Both the position numbers and the translations under genes were made by a program. A DNA stretch of 64,000 nt from UBA4781 sp963556045 (GTDB taxonomy: Bacteria; Chloroflexota; Anaerolineae; Anaerolineales; Anaerolineaceae). Shown here piece after piece: positions 42,391 through 50,669 of this stretch (the stretch's first letter is position 1; each line of letters opens with the position of its first letter). The notes under the pieces were generated by a model that was not told where the DNA came from, did no database searches, and saw only the letters and a list, made by a program, of their open reading frames with translations. The stretch covers positions 806,001 through 870,000 of the forward strand of contig CAUVYA020000002.1 in assembly GCA_963556045.3 (NCBI GenBank). Direction: 5' to 3'.

Positions 42391-43185
42391 CTACCTGCCC
42401 TCAACCAGGTCAGCTCGAAATACCGTAACTGCTTTCCCATGCAGGTCAACACGATCTCCCAACACCTCTATCAACAGACTACCCCCGCGAGCAGATACCT
42501 GATAAGCGCGCAGCGGGTTTTTCTTTAACCGCTGCATCCAGAAAGGAGCCAGACTGCAGTGTGCCGATCCGGTCACGGGATCTTCATCAACCCCGCAGCC
42601 AGGTGCAAAAAATCGAGATACGAAATCAAAATCGCTGTCGTCTGCAAGACTGGTTACCGCAACATCTCCACACCCGCAAGCAACCATTTTTTGAAAATTG
42701 GGATGTAGATCAATCAATACAGCAGCATTCTCGACTTCCACCACCCAATGCTTATCAACCTGCCAAATCCTTCCATTCTTTGATCCCAGCGCCTGGAGAA
42801 GTTGGGTATTTTTCACCTCAATTACATGCGTAAAGGCAGGAAAATTCAATACGACCGCGCCGTCTTTCCAGCGGGCAGTCAACAAGCCGCTCTGGGTGTG
42901 AAAATGGATTTCTTTCTCATATGGTTCGAATCCTTCCGTGAACAGGATCCAGGCACTGGCAAGCGTTGCATGCCCGCATAACTCCACCTCTGTGGCAGGA
43001 GTGAACCAGCGCAGATCATATCCATCTGCCTGTGGTTTCAAGAACGCAGTTTCTGAAAGATTCATTTCCGTTGCCAGATCCTGCATCCATTGATCCGTCG
43101 CCAGTTTGGGATCGATATAAACAGCCGCCGGATTTCCGTGAAACGGTTTGTCTGTAAAAGCATCAACTTGAAATAATTGGGGCAT
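42391..43185 (-). CDS. PhzF-family isomerase/epimerase
   Basis: A 264-residue protein of the PhzF fold (related to diaminopimelate epimerase). It begins PQLFQVDAFTDKPFHGNPAA, has the catalytic Glu in EMNLSETAFL and the DEDPVTGSAHCSLAPFW motif. Phenazine production is not implied; family members are mostly of unknown substrate. Convergent with the methyltransferase, eight bases apart. Confidence 0.88.
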   Translation of the reverse strand: MPQLFQVDAFTDKPFHGNPAAVYIDPKLATDQWMQDLATEMNLSETAFLKPQADGYDLRWFTPATEVELCGHATLASAWILFTEGFEPYEKEIHFHTQSGLLTARWKDGAVVLNFPAFTHVIEVKNTQLLQALGSKNGRIWQVDKHWVVEVENAAVLIDLHPNFQKMVACGCGDVAVTSLADDSDFDFVSRFFAPGCGVDEDPVTGSAHCSLAPFWMQRLKKNPLRAYQVSARGGSLLIEVLGDRVDLHGKAVTVFRADLVEGR

Positions 43186-43290
43186 ATTTACTCCTCTTTC
43201 CTACACTACAATAATTGTACGTGGATTTGTACCATTGGTGGTGAATAGTGTTAAAATGATGACCGCTTGTATACACAGGAATGATTATCA

Positions 43291-43848
43291 ATGAAAAAAG
43301 AACTGCAAACCATTCTCGAAAAAGATATCGCATATTCCCAAAAACTGCGCACCTGGGGTGAACAGAAAATACCCCATCCTGTCGCCAGCTTTCTGGCTCA
43401 TTCCGGAGATTCGTGGTACTGGCTGGCGTTCCTTTTTCTGGTATGGCTGTTAACCGATTCCACATGGCATACTATCTCCGCTTTTCTGGCAGGGTCCATC
43501 CTGATCCAGGCATCGCTGGTTCTTTCCATTAAATTTCTCATCAAACGCAGCCGTCCAGCGGGTGAATGGGGTGCGATTTACCGCAATAGTGATCCGAATT
43601 CCTTCCCATCCGGTCACGCCACCCGCGTCGCCATGCTGGCAGCTCTGGCATGGGGATTGAATATGAATCCCCTCGCCCTTGTGCTCACAGTATGGGCAGT
43701 GCTGGTCAGTTTAGCCCGCGTCATTCTGGGAGTACATTACCTGAGCGATATCATCGCAGGCTGGATTCTCGGGATCGTTCTTTCTGTCATCTTATTATGG
43801 GCACAACCATGGTTTTACAGCTTATTACCATGGGTGTTCTTCCGATAA
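43291..43848 (+). CDS. PAP2-family membrane phosphatase
   Basis: A 185-residue membrane protein with about five hydrophobic segments and the three acid-phosphatase motifs: KFLIKRSRP, FPSGHAT and ARVILGVHYLSD. Family members dephosphorylate undecaprenyl pyrophosphate or phosphatidylglycerophosphate; which one here cannot be told. Divergent from phzF. Confidence 0.88.
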   Translation: MKKELQTILEKDIAYSQKLRTWGEQKIPHPVASFLAHSGDSWYWLAFLFLVWLLTDSTWHTISAFLAGSILIQASLVLSIKFLIKRSRPAGEWGAIYRNSDPNSFPSGHATRVAMLAALAWGLNMNPLALVLTVWAVLVSLARVILGVHYLSDIIAGWILGIVLSVILLWAQPWFYSLLPWVFFR

Positions 43849-43900
43849 TCTGATTCAATGTGTTTCATAGGATTCTTTTACAATTGCTGGACTCTCTCTT

Positions 43901-43909
43901 TGTTATAAT
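43901..43909 (+). promoter_or_regulatory. Extended -10 promoter of the OsmC-like gene
   Basis: TGTTATAAT (43901-43909), perfect TATAAT with an upstream TG, 40 bases before the start. No convincing -35 box. Confidence 0.55.
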
Positions 43910-43948
43910 TCGCACCGGTTAAAAATAATACTATTTAGGAGATACAAA

Positions 43949-44389
43949 ATGGCTACCAATAAAACCGTTAAAGTTACAGCAAAAGGGCTGGATGGATTCT
44001 TGATCGAGACAAAAGCAGGTGCGCATACCGCACTGGTTGACCAGCCCCCTGCTATGGGTGGAACTGACAAAGGACCCACTCCTCTTGATTATGTTTTCAT
44101 TTCGCTGGCTGGCTGTCTGGTCACAATTGCTAAAATTGTGGCAAACCAGAGACGGATCGTACTGCGTGATGTACAAGTTGAGATCGAAGGTGAATTGAAT
44201 CTGGACGTTCTGCGTGGGCAGGATACCAGCGATCGTGCAGGGTTTAAAAGCTTCAAAGTTGGCATGAAAGTAGATGCGGATATGACCAAAGAAGAAAAAA
44301 TACAGTTCATCGAAGAAGTGGATCGGCGCTGCCCAATTTCTGATAACCTGATGAATACCACGCCGGTTGAAATTGCTCTGATCGATTGA
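43949..44389 (+). CDS. OsmC-family protein
   Basis: A 146-residue protein with the OsmC fold: GPTPLDYVFISLAGCLVTIA carries the first redox cysteine and RCPISDN the second. OsmC/Ohr proteins reduce organic hydroperoxides; here the closer match seems to be the general OsmC branch. AGGAG precedes the ATG. A terminator follows. Confidence 0.88.
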   Translation: MATNKTVKVTAKGLDGFLIETKAGAHTALVDQPPAMGGTDKGPTPLDYVFISLAGCLVTIAKIVANQRRIVLRDVQVEIEGELNLDVLRGQDTSDRAGFKSFKVGMKVDADMTKEEKIQFIEEVDRRCPISDNLMNTTPVEIALID

Positions 44390-44402
44390 TCCAAATGATA
44401 AA

Positions 44403-44430
44403 AACCTCCCTTCAGGGAGGTTTATGTTTT
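44403..44430 (+). terminator. Intrinsic terminator after the OsmC-like gene
   Basis: AACCTCCC (44403-44410), loop TTCA, GGGAGGTT (44415-44422), then TATGTTTT. Perfect 8-bp stem with a stable tetraloop. Confidence 0.8.
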
Positions 44431-44452
44431 AGAATCATACCAGGAGGACTTC

Positions 44453-45178
44453 ATGACGAACACTATCCTTAAGCATGTGCTTTCGACTCTCAAACAAGAT
44501 CATTCTGTCAGTCAGATCGAAGTATGCGCACACTGGACCCTGGTCACCAGTCAATTTGGTGGGTTGGCATCCACCATTGTGGGCTGCGGACCTCATGGGG
44601 AACAATTGGTCCACCGTGCTGGTAATTTGTTGGAAAACTCCGCACTGGAGCTGGCGGAGCTTTGTCTTTCAGATAACACTCTGGAAGCCGGAATCGGCGT
44701 GGCTGCGCTCAATTCTTTAATCGAGCCTCCTCTGAAAAAACGTCAGAGTATCAACGTGGCAGATGTACTGACTGAAAAAGGGAAAGGAAAATGTATCGCC
44801 ATGATCGGTCATTTCCCGTTCATCCCCAAATTGAAAAGGATTGCAAAAGAGGTATGGGTGATCGATCTGCAGCCAGCGGAAGGTGAATTCAGCCCGGAGC
44901 AAGCAGAAAACATACTCCCTAAAGCAGACATACTGGCAATGACCGCCAACACCCTCATCAACAAAGCTGCCGAGAATTATCTGGCAATGTGCCGCCCTGA
45001 TGCGTTAAAGATCATGATGGGTCCCAGCACCCCCATGACACCCATCTTGTTCGAACATGGGTTGGATATTCTAGCCGGGGTGCGGGTAGTTGACCAACCT
45101 CTCGTTCACCAGTATATTTCTCAAGGAGCAGCTTTCTCACAGGTACGGGGAATAGAAAAAATCACTCTTTCAGCTTGA
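44453..45178 (+). CDS. DUF364-family protein (Rossmann-like, putative metal-chelation domain)
   Basis: A 241-residue protein with an N-terminal DUF4213-like part (TLVTSQFGGLASTIVGCGPHG) and a C-terminal Rossmann-like DUF364 part (CIAMIGHFPFIPKLK, DILAMTANTLINKA, MGPSTPMTPILFEHGLD). Family members are linked with metal or cofactor handling but no reaction is established. Strong AGGAGG ribosome-binding site. The selC tRNA follows. Confidence 0.8.
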   Translation: MTNTILKHVLSTLKQDHSVSQIEVCAHWTLVTSQFGGLASTIVGCGPHGEQLVHRAGNLLENSALELAELCLSDNTLEAGIGVAALNSLIEPPLKKRQSINVADVLTEKGKGKCIAMIGHFPFIPKLKRIAKEVWVIDLQPAEGEFSPEQAENILPKADILAMTANTLINKAAENYLAMCRPDALKIMMGPSTPMTPILFEHGLDILAGVRVVDQPLVHQYISQGAAFSQVRGIEKITLSA

Positions 45179-45191
45179 TATGTCCTATCTC

Positions 45192-45220
45192 TTTACAAGG
45201 AAAGCCCTATGGGATATGCT
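45192..45220 (+). promoter_or_regulatory. Promoter of selC
   Basis: TTTACA (45192-45197), 17 bases, TATGCT (45215-45220). Seven bases after the -10 box is 45227, the first base of the tRNA. Confidence 0.6.
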
Positions 45221-45226
45221 TTAAGC

Positions 45227-45320
45227 GGGAATGGCAGAGTCCCGGTGGGTTCCCCGGTCTTCAAAACCGGTGACGGGCTGTTAGGCAGACCGTGGTGGGT
45301 TCGACTCCCATCCATTCCCG
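45227..45320 (+). tRNA. selC: tRNA-Sec (selenocysteine, anticodon TCA)
   Basis: A 94-base tRNA with all marks of a bacterial tRNA-Sec: 8-bp acceptor stem GGGAATGG / CCATTCCC, discriminator G, 6-bp D stem (GAGTCC with GGGTTC, including G-T pairs), anticodon stem CCGGT / ACCGG with loop CTTCAAA (TCA at 45261-45263), a long variable arm (45271-45294) and a 5-bp T stem (GTGGG / CCCAT). CCA is only partly encoded. It implies SelA, SelB and SelD elsewhere in the genome; none is in this window. Confidence 0.95.
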
Positions 45321-45397
45321 CCTTTATGAGAAATTTCTAATGATGTATTCCCTTTTTTCTAATTACAATGATTCAAGCAAACAAAGGAAACGATGCA

Positions 45398-46597
45398 ATG
45401 AATTATGACCCAGCAGAACTGTTTGAGATCGTGGCAGAGAATTTTGACATTCACGACGCGACCTATGGTGAAACCGACAAAACACCATATATTGCCAAAT
45501 TCGCTGGTCAATTAAAAGACAAGGATAGTGAAAAAGCCTTTGCCATCATCGAAGAGAAAGTTAAGTCAAGAAATTTAATCCCTCTCTTTCGAACGGAGGG
45601 AGAGCAGCAGGTTGTTTTCCTTATCGTTGATCCGCAGAAACACAAGGCAGTCAATCCCCGCACAAATTTGATCCTTTTCATCTTTACCGTGATCAGTGTG
45701 TTATTCACAGGTGGAATTTACGGCATGGATAGCGCCTTGCCGCAAAATACCTGGCAGGCGATTTTGACCATTCTAAAAAATGGCTGGCCATTTGCCGTTT
45801 CTTTACTGGCGATACTGGGAGCGCACGAATTTGGCCATTACTTTGCAGGGAAACGACATGGGGTGGACGTAACCCTGCCCTATTTCATCCCATTTCCCTT
45901 CAATTCCTTTGGAACGATGGGAGCATTTATCAATATGCGCTCACTGCCCAAGAACAAGAAACAGTTATTTGATATTGCCATTGCAGGTCCTTTGAGCGGA
46001 TTGATCGTATCCATTGTGGTACTGTTGATCGGCTTGAACCTATCTGCTGTAGAACCCCTACCTTTGATCATACCGGAAGGCAGCGGATTTCAAATGGAAG
46101 GGAATTCCATCCTCTATATGCTGCTCAAATATATCAGCTTTGGAAAATTCCTACCGGAACCGCTGGGGAAAAGCGGTTTAGCGCTCATCATTCATTGGGC
46201 GCAGTATTTCTTTACCGGCAATCCCATTCCCTGGGGCGGGCTGGATGTAATGCTGCATCCGGTTGCCTGGGCTGGCTGGGCAGGGCTGTTCGTGACCATG
46301 CTCAATCTCATCCCGGTTGGTCAGCTTGATGGGGGTCATATCTTGCAATCCGTTTTCGGAACCAAAACTTCCAAACGGGTACTGCCCTTTATTATCGCTG
46401 TTCTGGTGTTATTGGGATTCTTCTGGAATACCTGGTGGTTCTGGGCTGTACTGGCATTATTCATGGGGAAAGCGTACGCCGAACCGCTCGATGAGATCAC
46501 ACAACTGGATAGGAAAAGAAAAATCATGGGAATCATCATGTTGATTATCTTCCTGCTGATTTTCATCCCCGTGCCCATCACCATCATCTATGGTTAA
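45398..46597 (+). CDS. Site-2 protease family (M50) membrane metalloprotease
   Basis: A 399-residue membrane protein. The N-terminal ~85 residues are soluble. The zinc site is HEFGH (His143, Glu144, His147) in a membrane segment, and the third ligand is in LIPVGQLDGGH. Between these a wide region includes GTMGAFINMRSLPKNKKQLF and FDIAIAGPLSG, as in the plant EGY and cyanobacterial-type enzymes. Start ATG 45398; an earlier ATG at 45368 lacks a ribosome site. Such proteases cut membrane-bound regulators; the target is unknown. The stop overlaps that of the convergent gene (TTAA). Confidence 0.88.
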   Translation: MNYDPAELFEIVAENFDIHDATYGETDKTPYIAKFAGQLKDKDSEKAFAIIEEKVKSRNLIPLFRTEGEQQVVFLIVDPQKHKAVNPRTNLILFIFTVISVLFTGGIYGMDSALPQNTWQAILTILKNGWPFAVSLLAILGAHEFGHYFAGKRHGVDVTLPYFIPFPFNSFGTMGAFINMRSLPKNKKQLFDIAIAGPLSGLIVSIVVLLIGLNLSAVEPLPLIIPEGSGFQMEGNSILYMLLKYISFGKFLPEPLGKSGLALIIHWAQYFFTGNPIPWGGLDVMLHPVAWAGWAGLFVTMLNLIPVGQLDGGHILQSVFGTKTSKRVLPFIIAVLVLLGFFWNTWWFWAVLALFMGKAYAEPLDEITQLDRKRKIMGIIMLIIFLLIFIPVPITIIYG

Positions 46598-47727
46598 AGG
46601 AGGGAATCATTCTTCCGCTGCTGAACCATGGTCGAGATCGTTTTTCCAGTATAGATATCACGATATTCGCCCATTGCCTGTACGGTCAAACAGGAATGTA
46701 CCGGATATATCAGCGCTAGATCACCGATGTGATATTGGTGAAAGATGCTGTCGTTAACACGCACTACACCGTGTTCCTGGGTGGTACGCAATAATCTGCA
46801 ATCGTTTAGTATTCCTGAAAAATGGCAGCCTTCTTTTTCTGCCATTAAACCATAGATACTTTCTCCCTCAAACATCAACATCTCCTTCGAGAAATGGATC
46901 GCACCCCCATACACCACTATTTCTTTGCGATCCGCATTCTTTGACACGATCGGGCACGCCATCGCGACCGCAATCTCTTCCGCTGTACAAACACCAAGTT
47001 TCCACTGTTCAAGATCAAAGAAAATGAAGTTTCCAGGTCTGATCTCATCTACATCGTGGAAATCGGAAAGCAGTCGACAGCCCGGTGTATCACCAATCGA
47101 AACACGAACCTGGCGGCAACCATGATCCTGCAAATATCGTTTCACATTCAGCATAGCAGCTTTACTGGCTTCAGCCATCTTGATCACATCATCGGGTGAG
47201 GCAGCCTGATAAGTGTGCCCGGCATGTGTCAGGATGCCCTGAAAGGCAAGCAATGGGTTGTTGTTCATACGCTCAGCACAGGACAATATTAGTTCTCCGT
47301 TTTGCCACCAGATGCCCGTCCGATGCAATCCGGTATCCACCTTGATCCAAACGCCCACAGGATAATGTGCATGATCCATAAGGAAATCAATACTTTCAAG
47401 ATTATCTACCAACAGTGATATCCGCACCTGTGCCGCCAGCTGGTTGATGCATTCAATCTCGCGTCTGTTGATGGGAAATGCGATCAATATATCCTGCCAG
47501 CCTGCCGCTGCAAAGTATGCAGCCATATCCAGCGATGATACCGTGATCGCCGAAATACCCGCCTGCCGATATAATTCTGCAATTTCTATCGATTGATGTG
47601 TTTTAAAATGTGGGCGGAAGACAACCTGGTTTTGCCTGGCTTTACGCAGCATAAATTGAATATTGTTTCGAGTTTTTTCCAGATCGATCAACAATTCTGG
47701 TTTTCGAATTTCATCCTGGATATTCAT
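46594..47727 (-). CDS. DSD1-family PLP enzyme (D-threonine aldolase / D-serine dehydratase-like)
   Basis: A 377-residue fold-type III PLP enzyme (alanine racemase N-terminal barrel). The PLP lysine is Lys42 in FRPHFKTHQS. The VHSCLT near the C-terminus supplies the His and Cys that bind zinc in eukaryotic D-serine dehydratase. The substrate is a D- or L-amino acid that cannot be specified. Convergent with the M50 gene; divergent from the HhH gene with 34 bases between. Confidence 0.82.
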   Translation of the reverse strand: MNIQDEIRKPELLIDLEKTRNNIQFMLRKARQNQVVFRPHFKTHQSIEIAELYRQAGISAITVSSLDMAAYFAAAGWQDILIAFPINRREIECINQLAAQVRISLLVDNLESIDFLMDHAHYPVGVWIKVDTGLHRTGIWWQNGELILSCAERMNNNPLLAFQGILTHAGHTYQAASPDDVIKMAEASKAAMLNVKRYLQDHGCRQVRVSIGDTPGCRLLSDFHDVDEIRPGNFIFFDLEQWKLGVCTAEEIAVAMACPIVSKNADRKEIVVYGGAIHFSKEMLMFEGESIYGLMAEKEGCHFSGILNDCRLLRTTQEHGVVRVNDSIFHQYHIGDLALIYPVHSCLTVQAMGEYRDIYTGKTISTMVQQRKNDSLL

Positions 47728-47761
47728 TCCTCAACGACCTTCTTTTCGCTATAATCAACGT

Positions 47762-48217
47762 ATGGATAATGATAACATCGCTCAAATCTTTCAGAAGGTC
47801 GCCAGACTGCTGGAGATCAAAGGAGAAAGTCCGTTTAAAATAAACGCCTACGATCATGCCGCGGAGAGCATCCGCATCTACCCTGATCCTGTTGCGAAGA
47901 TGACCGTTGAAGATCTTAAAACGATCCCCGGTGTAGGTCAGGCGATCGCTGATAAGATCATTGAACTGAATACGACCGGCAGTCTTGGATTTCTGGAGCG
48001 GCTGGAAAAGGAGATCCCGGCGGAATTATTGAAATGGTTGGAATTGCCCGGGATTGGTCCAAAGACCACCGCGTTGATATGGCGAACACTGCACATTACC
48101 AGTCTGGATGATCTTCGTCAGGCTGCCATTGAAGGAAAGCTTCATTCTATTGAGGGAATCGGCGAAAAATTGGAAAAGAAAATAGTGGCTGCCGTTCCAC
48201 CTAGCATGCAACAATAG
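47762..48217 (+). CDS. Helix-hairpin-helix protein, polymerase-X N-terminal-like
   Basis: A 151-residue protein. The first part (IAQIFQKVARLLEIKGESPF) matches the 8-kDa-like N-terminal domain of family X DNA polymerases (PolX), and HhH motifs follow: IPGVGQAIADKI, LPGIGPKTTALIW and IEGIGEKLEKKI. The nucleotidyltransferase and PHP parts are absent, so this is a free-standing HhH module with likely DNA binding. A TATAAT (47750-47755) ends six bases before the ATG, so this message could be leaderless. Confidence 0.75.
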   Translation: MDNDNIAQIFQKVARLLEIKGESPFKINAYDHAAESIRIYPDPVAKMTVEDLKTIPGVGQAIADKIIELNTTGSLGFLERLEKEIPAELLKWLELPGIGPKTTALIWRTLHITSLDDLRQAAIEGKLHSIEGIGEKLEKKIVAAVPPSMQQ

Positions 48218-48223
48218 CAGCTG

Positions 48224-50560
48224 CTATGGCAGATCAGCGACATACAACTGATTGCCAAAAGCCAGAAATATTTCTTTTTCCGCAGTTACTCCCAGACCGG
48301 TCATATCCGTTTCTGGCAGCGGATACGTTCTGCTGGGTTGTGGTTTGAGCATTCTTTCCATGTTCAATTGATAACTGAACTGCAGTACAGCCCGATTGCT
48401 GTTATCAAGAATGTAAAAAGCAGAATTCGGATAAACCGTCTCCTGGATCACTCGAAAAGCAGAATTAAAATAGATCAACGGATTCTTTTCATAACCTATA
48501 CGGCTATCTCCATAGGGAGTCGGATCCTGGCATTCGGTGGCATTTTCCGCACGGTATGCATTGTACTGGCAGGTCGTCATGTGGCTGTCTTGATGCAGAA
48601 CAAATAGATCTTCCTTGTTCACGATGATATCCAGGGCACCACCCATATCCACTTCCTCTGTACCCAGATAATCTATCGGATGGCTGCTAAAAACGATGCC
48701 AGCCATTGCATTGATCTCGAAATCTCGCCCGGAGTAGCTCCAGATACGATCATTTTCAGCATCCACAACGTATAGATTATATTCATCCAGACTCATAGCC
48801 GCTATGCGACCCCATTCATTTTCAGGTGGAATGATTGAACCCGGCACCGGTTCTTCACCCGGCTGGCAGTATAACAAATTGCCACCTTCATCTACAGCCA
48901 GCAGCTCATAACCGCGTGTATTGGTTGGAAGCATGCTGAAGTCAACGATCTTTCCTAACGTAATAACCCCGTAGGTTCCCGGTCCACACCGGAAACTGCT
49001 ATCGATCTCATAAAAACCTTTTGAACTTTTCTCAGCACGGAAGAGACTCCCGCTGGTTTCGTCCAGCAGATAGAGTCCGGAATCATTACTTTTAATGTGA
49101 GAAAGAACCACATCTACACCAAATTGTGAAGTGGTGGCGGAGCGGAAATCAAGGCGTGTTACCAGATCCATATCATCCAGTACCGATTGGGTCTGCGTGA
49201 GCAGGTTGTTTGAAAGGTCGCTGTCTCCGAAATCCCTGGCATTGAGAACTGCATCGTATGCTTTTACCCAGTATTCACGCTGCTGTTCCGCATCATCGAT
49301 ACCGGCTGCCTGCGTGATATAGGATTGAGCCTCATCCAGAAAGGTCTGATGCTGTTCTCGTCGACCACTGTAGATATATACCAGTACCGATATCACGATC
49401 AGGGCAATAGGTATTGCAACCACAAAGATACTCATCAGGTGAGAACTGGTGCTTCCTTCCAGGTTGGATTCCTGATTCGCAAATCGCTCTCCAAGTTTTT
49501 TAAATAGACTCCTGCTTGAACGCTGTACATTCTGCCCCAATCCTGTCATTGCTCGCTGCAGAGGGTTATCGCGTTCTGATCGTTTAGGCTTTGGGATCGG
49601 CTGTTCTGCTGGATCTGTCGTCTGACTCGCTCTGCTGACTTTCTCTGTTGTACCTGCCATTACCGGAATCTCATCCAAACTGGCAGGAACATCTTCACTT
49701 CCATCATCTGCGTGCTTGGAAATCTCACTGATTTGATCTGATCTAATTGCCGGTTCCGAAAACACTTCGTCGTTTAACAGAGAAGTTTCAGGTTCTTCCA
49801 CCTCTTGAACATTTTCCTTAGAATCCATAGATCCTGCAGCAGGTTTACCGGCGAACGAGGTGGTTTCATGAGTACTCCATGGTTCTTCCTGAACCACACC
49901 TTTCCCCTCGCGGCATTTAATGAGCAAAGCGGAAACATCTTCCGATAACTGATTCATCAACCTGCGATGCAGTTGTTCCATGCTAATAACATGACTATCC
50001 TGTAATCGTTCTTCATCCCATGTTCTGGGTTTTTTCGTTGATAGGATCAGTAGATCACCTGATTGGATAGGCACCTGTTTGTAATTAAGATAAAAGCGGC
50101 GTGAAGATCCTAACCCTCGTTCATTCGGGTCGGTGGAAGAATAATGAATGCTGCCCTCTTGCGTGAAGACAATAGTATGCACCATGCCTGCCTGAGCAAG
50201 AAAAACATATCCTTGATGGTACACGGCAAAATTCACTGCAGCACATACAGTTTCTACAGCATCTGTTGATAGGTTCTTCTGAAGGAAGGTTGCATTCAAC
50301 GTTGCCGCCGCACTCTGAATGGCGTTGGTAACTGAACCAGGAGTATCAAAAAATGTTTTTCCTGCCTGCTGAAGCATTTGCTGCAGTTCCTCTCCTGTGA
50401 CCTGAGAAGGAATGTTTAGATCCACCAAACAGGCTAAGATCTCCCCCTTGCGATGACGGTGGCTGCGCAGGGAGCTTGCCATTACAACATAGGAATCAAC
50501 AAGACGGACTTCCTGTTTGTCTTTATACTGAAGTGTGTGAAAGTGAAAATCGATTGCCAT
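48224..50560 (-). CDS. Phosphatase-like / single-span membrane / beta-propeller protein
   Basis: A 778-residue protein of three parts. Residues 1 to about 215 resemble a degenerate PP2C-type domain (HRHRKGEILACLVDL, then ERGLGSSRRFYLNYK and SGDLLILSTKK), without the usual metal-binding aspartates in clear form. A long acidic, low-complexity linker follows. One membrane span lies near residues 375-395 (IFVVAIPIALIVISVLVYIY). The C-terminal ~350 residues are propeller-like (SLDEYNLYVVDAENDRIWSYSG) and probably outside. No function can be assigned with safety; a cross-membrane sensor is an inference. Divergent from the HerA-like gene. Confidence 0.65.
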   Translation of the reverse strand: MAIDFHFHTLQYKDKQEVRLVDSYVVMASSLRSHRHRKGEILACLVDLNIPSQVTGEELQQMLQQAGKTFFDTPGSVTNAIQSAAATLNATFLQKNLSTDAVETVCAAVNFAVYHQGYVFLAQAGMVHTIVFTQEGSIHYSSTDPNERGLGSSRRFYLNYKQVPIQSGDLLILSTKKPRTWDEERLQDSHVISMEQLHRRLMNQLSEDVSALLIKCREGKGVVQEEPWSTHETTSFAGKPAAGSMDSKENVQEVEEPETSLLNDEVFSEPAIRSDQISEISKHADDGSEDVPASLDEIPVMAGTTEKVSRASQTTDPAEQPIPKPKRSERDNPLQRAMTGLGQNVQRSSRSLFKKLGERFANQESNLEGSTSSHLMSIFVVAIPIALIVISVLVYIYSGRREQHQTFLDEAQSYITQAAGIDDAEQQREYWVKAYDAVLNARDFGDSDLSNNLLTQTQSVLDDMDLVTRLDFRSATTSQFGVDVVLSHIKSNDSGLYLLDETSGSLFRAEKSSKGFYEIDSSFRCGPGTYGVITLGKIVDFSMLPTNTRGYELLAVDEGGNLLYCQPGEEPVPGSIIPPENEWGRIAAMSLDEYNLYVVDAENDRIWSYSGRDFEINAMAGIVFSSHPIDYLGTEEVDMGGALDIIVNKEDLFVLHQDSHMTTCQYNAYRAENATECQDPTPYGDSRIGYEKNPLIYFNSAFRVIQETVYPNSAFYILDNSNRAVLQFSYQLNMERMLKPQPSRTYPLPETDMTGLGVTAEKEIFLAFGNQLYVADLP

Positions 50561-50579
50561 CTTCTTTTTCTATAGTCTG

Positions 50580-50607
50580 ATTATATCCATACAGGCGTGT
50601 TTGTAAA
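50580..50607 (-). promoter_or_regulatory. Promoter of the phosphatase-like/propeller gene
   Basis: Minus-strand TTTACA (50602-50607), 16 bases, TATAAT (50580-50585), about 20 bases before the start codon. Confidence 0.6.
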
Positions 50608-50669
50608 ATCCCTGCACAACTGATTGTTCTGCATATACAATAAGCATAACAGAATTTAATTGGTGAAAA

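Noticed and set aside
43163..43465. 100-codon frame between phzF and the PAP2 gene
   Set aside because: It overlaps both real genes and has no ribosome site or family pattern.
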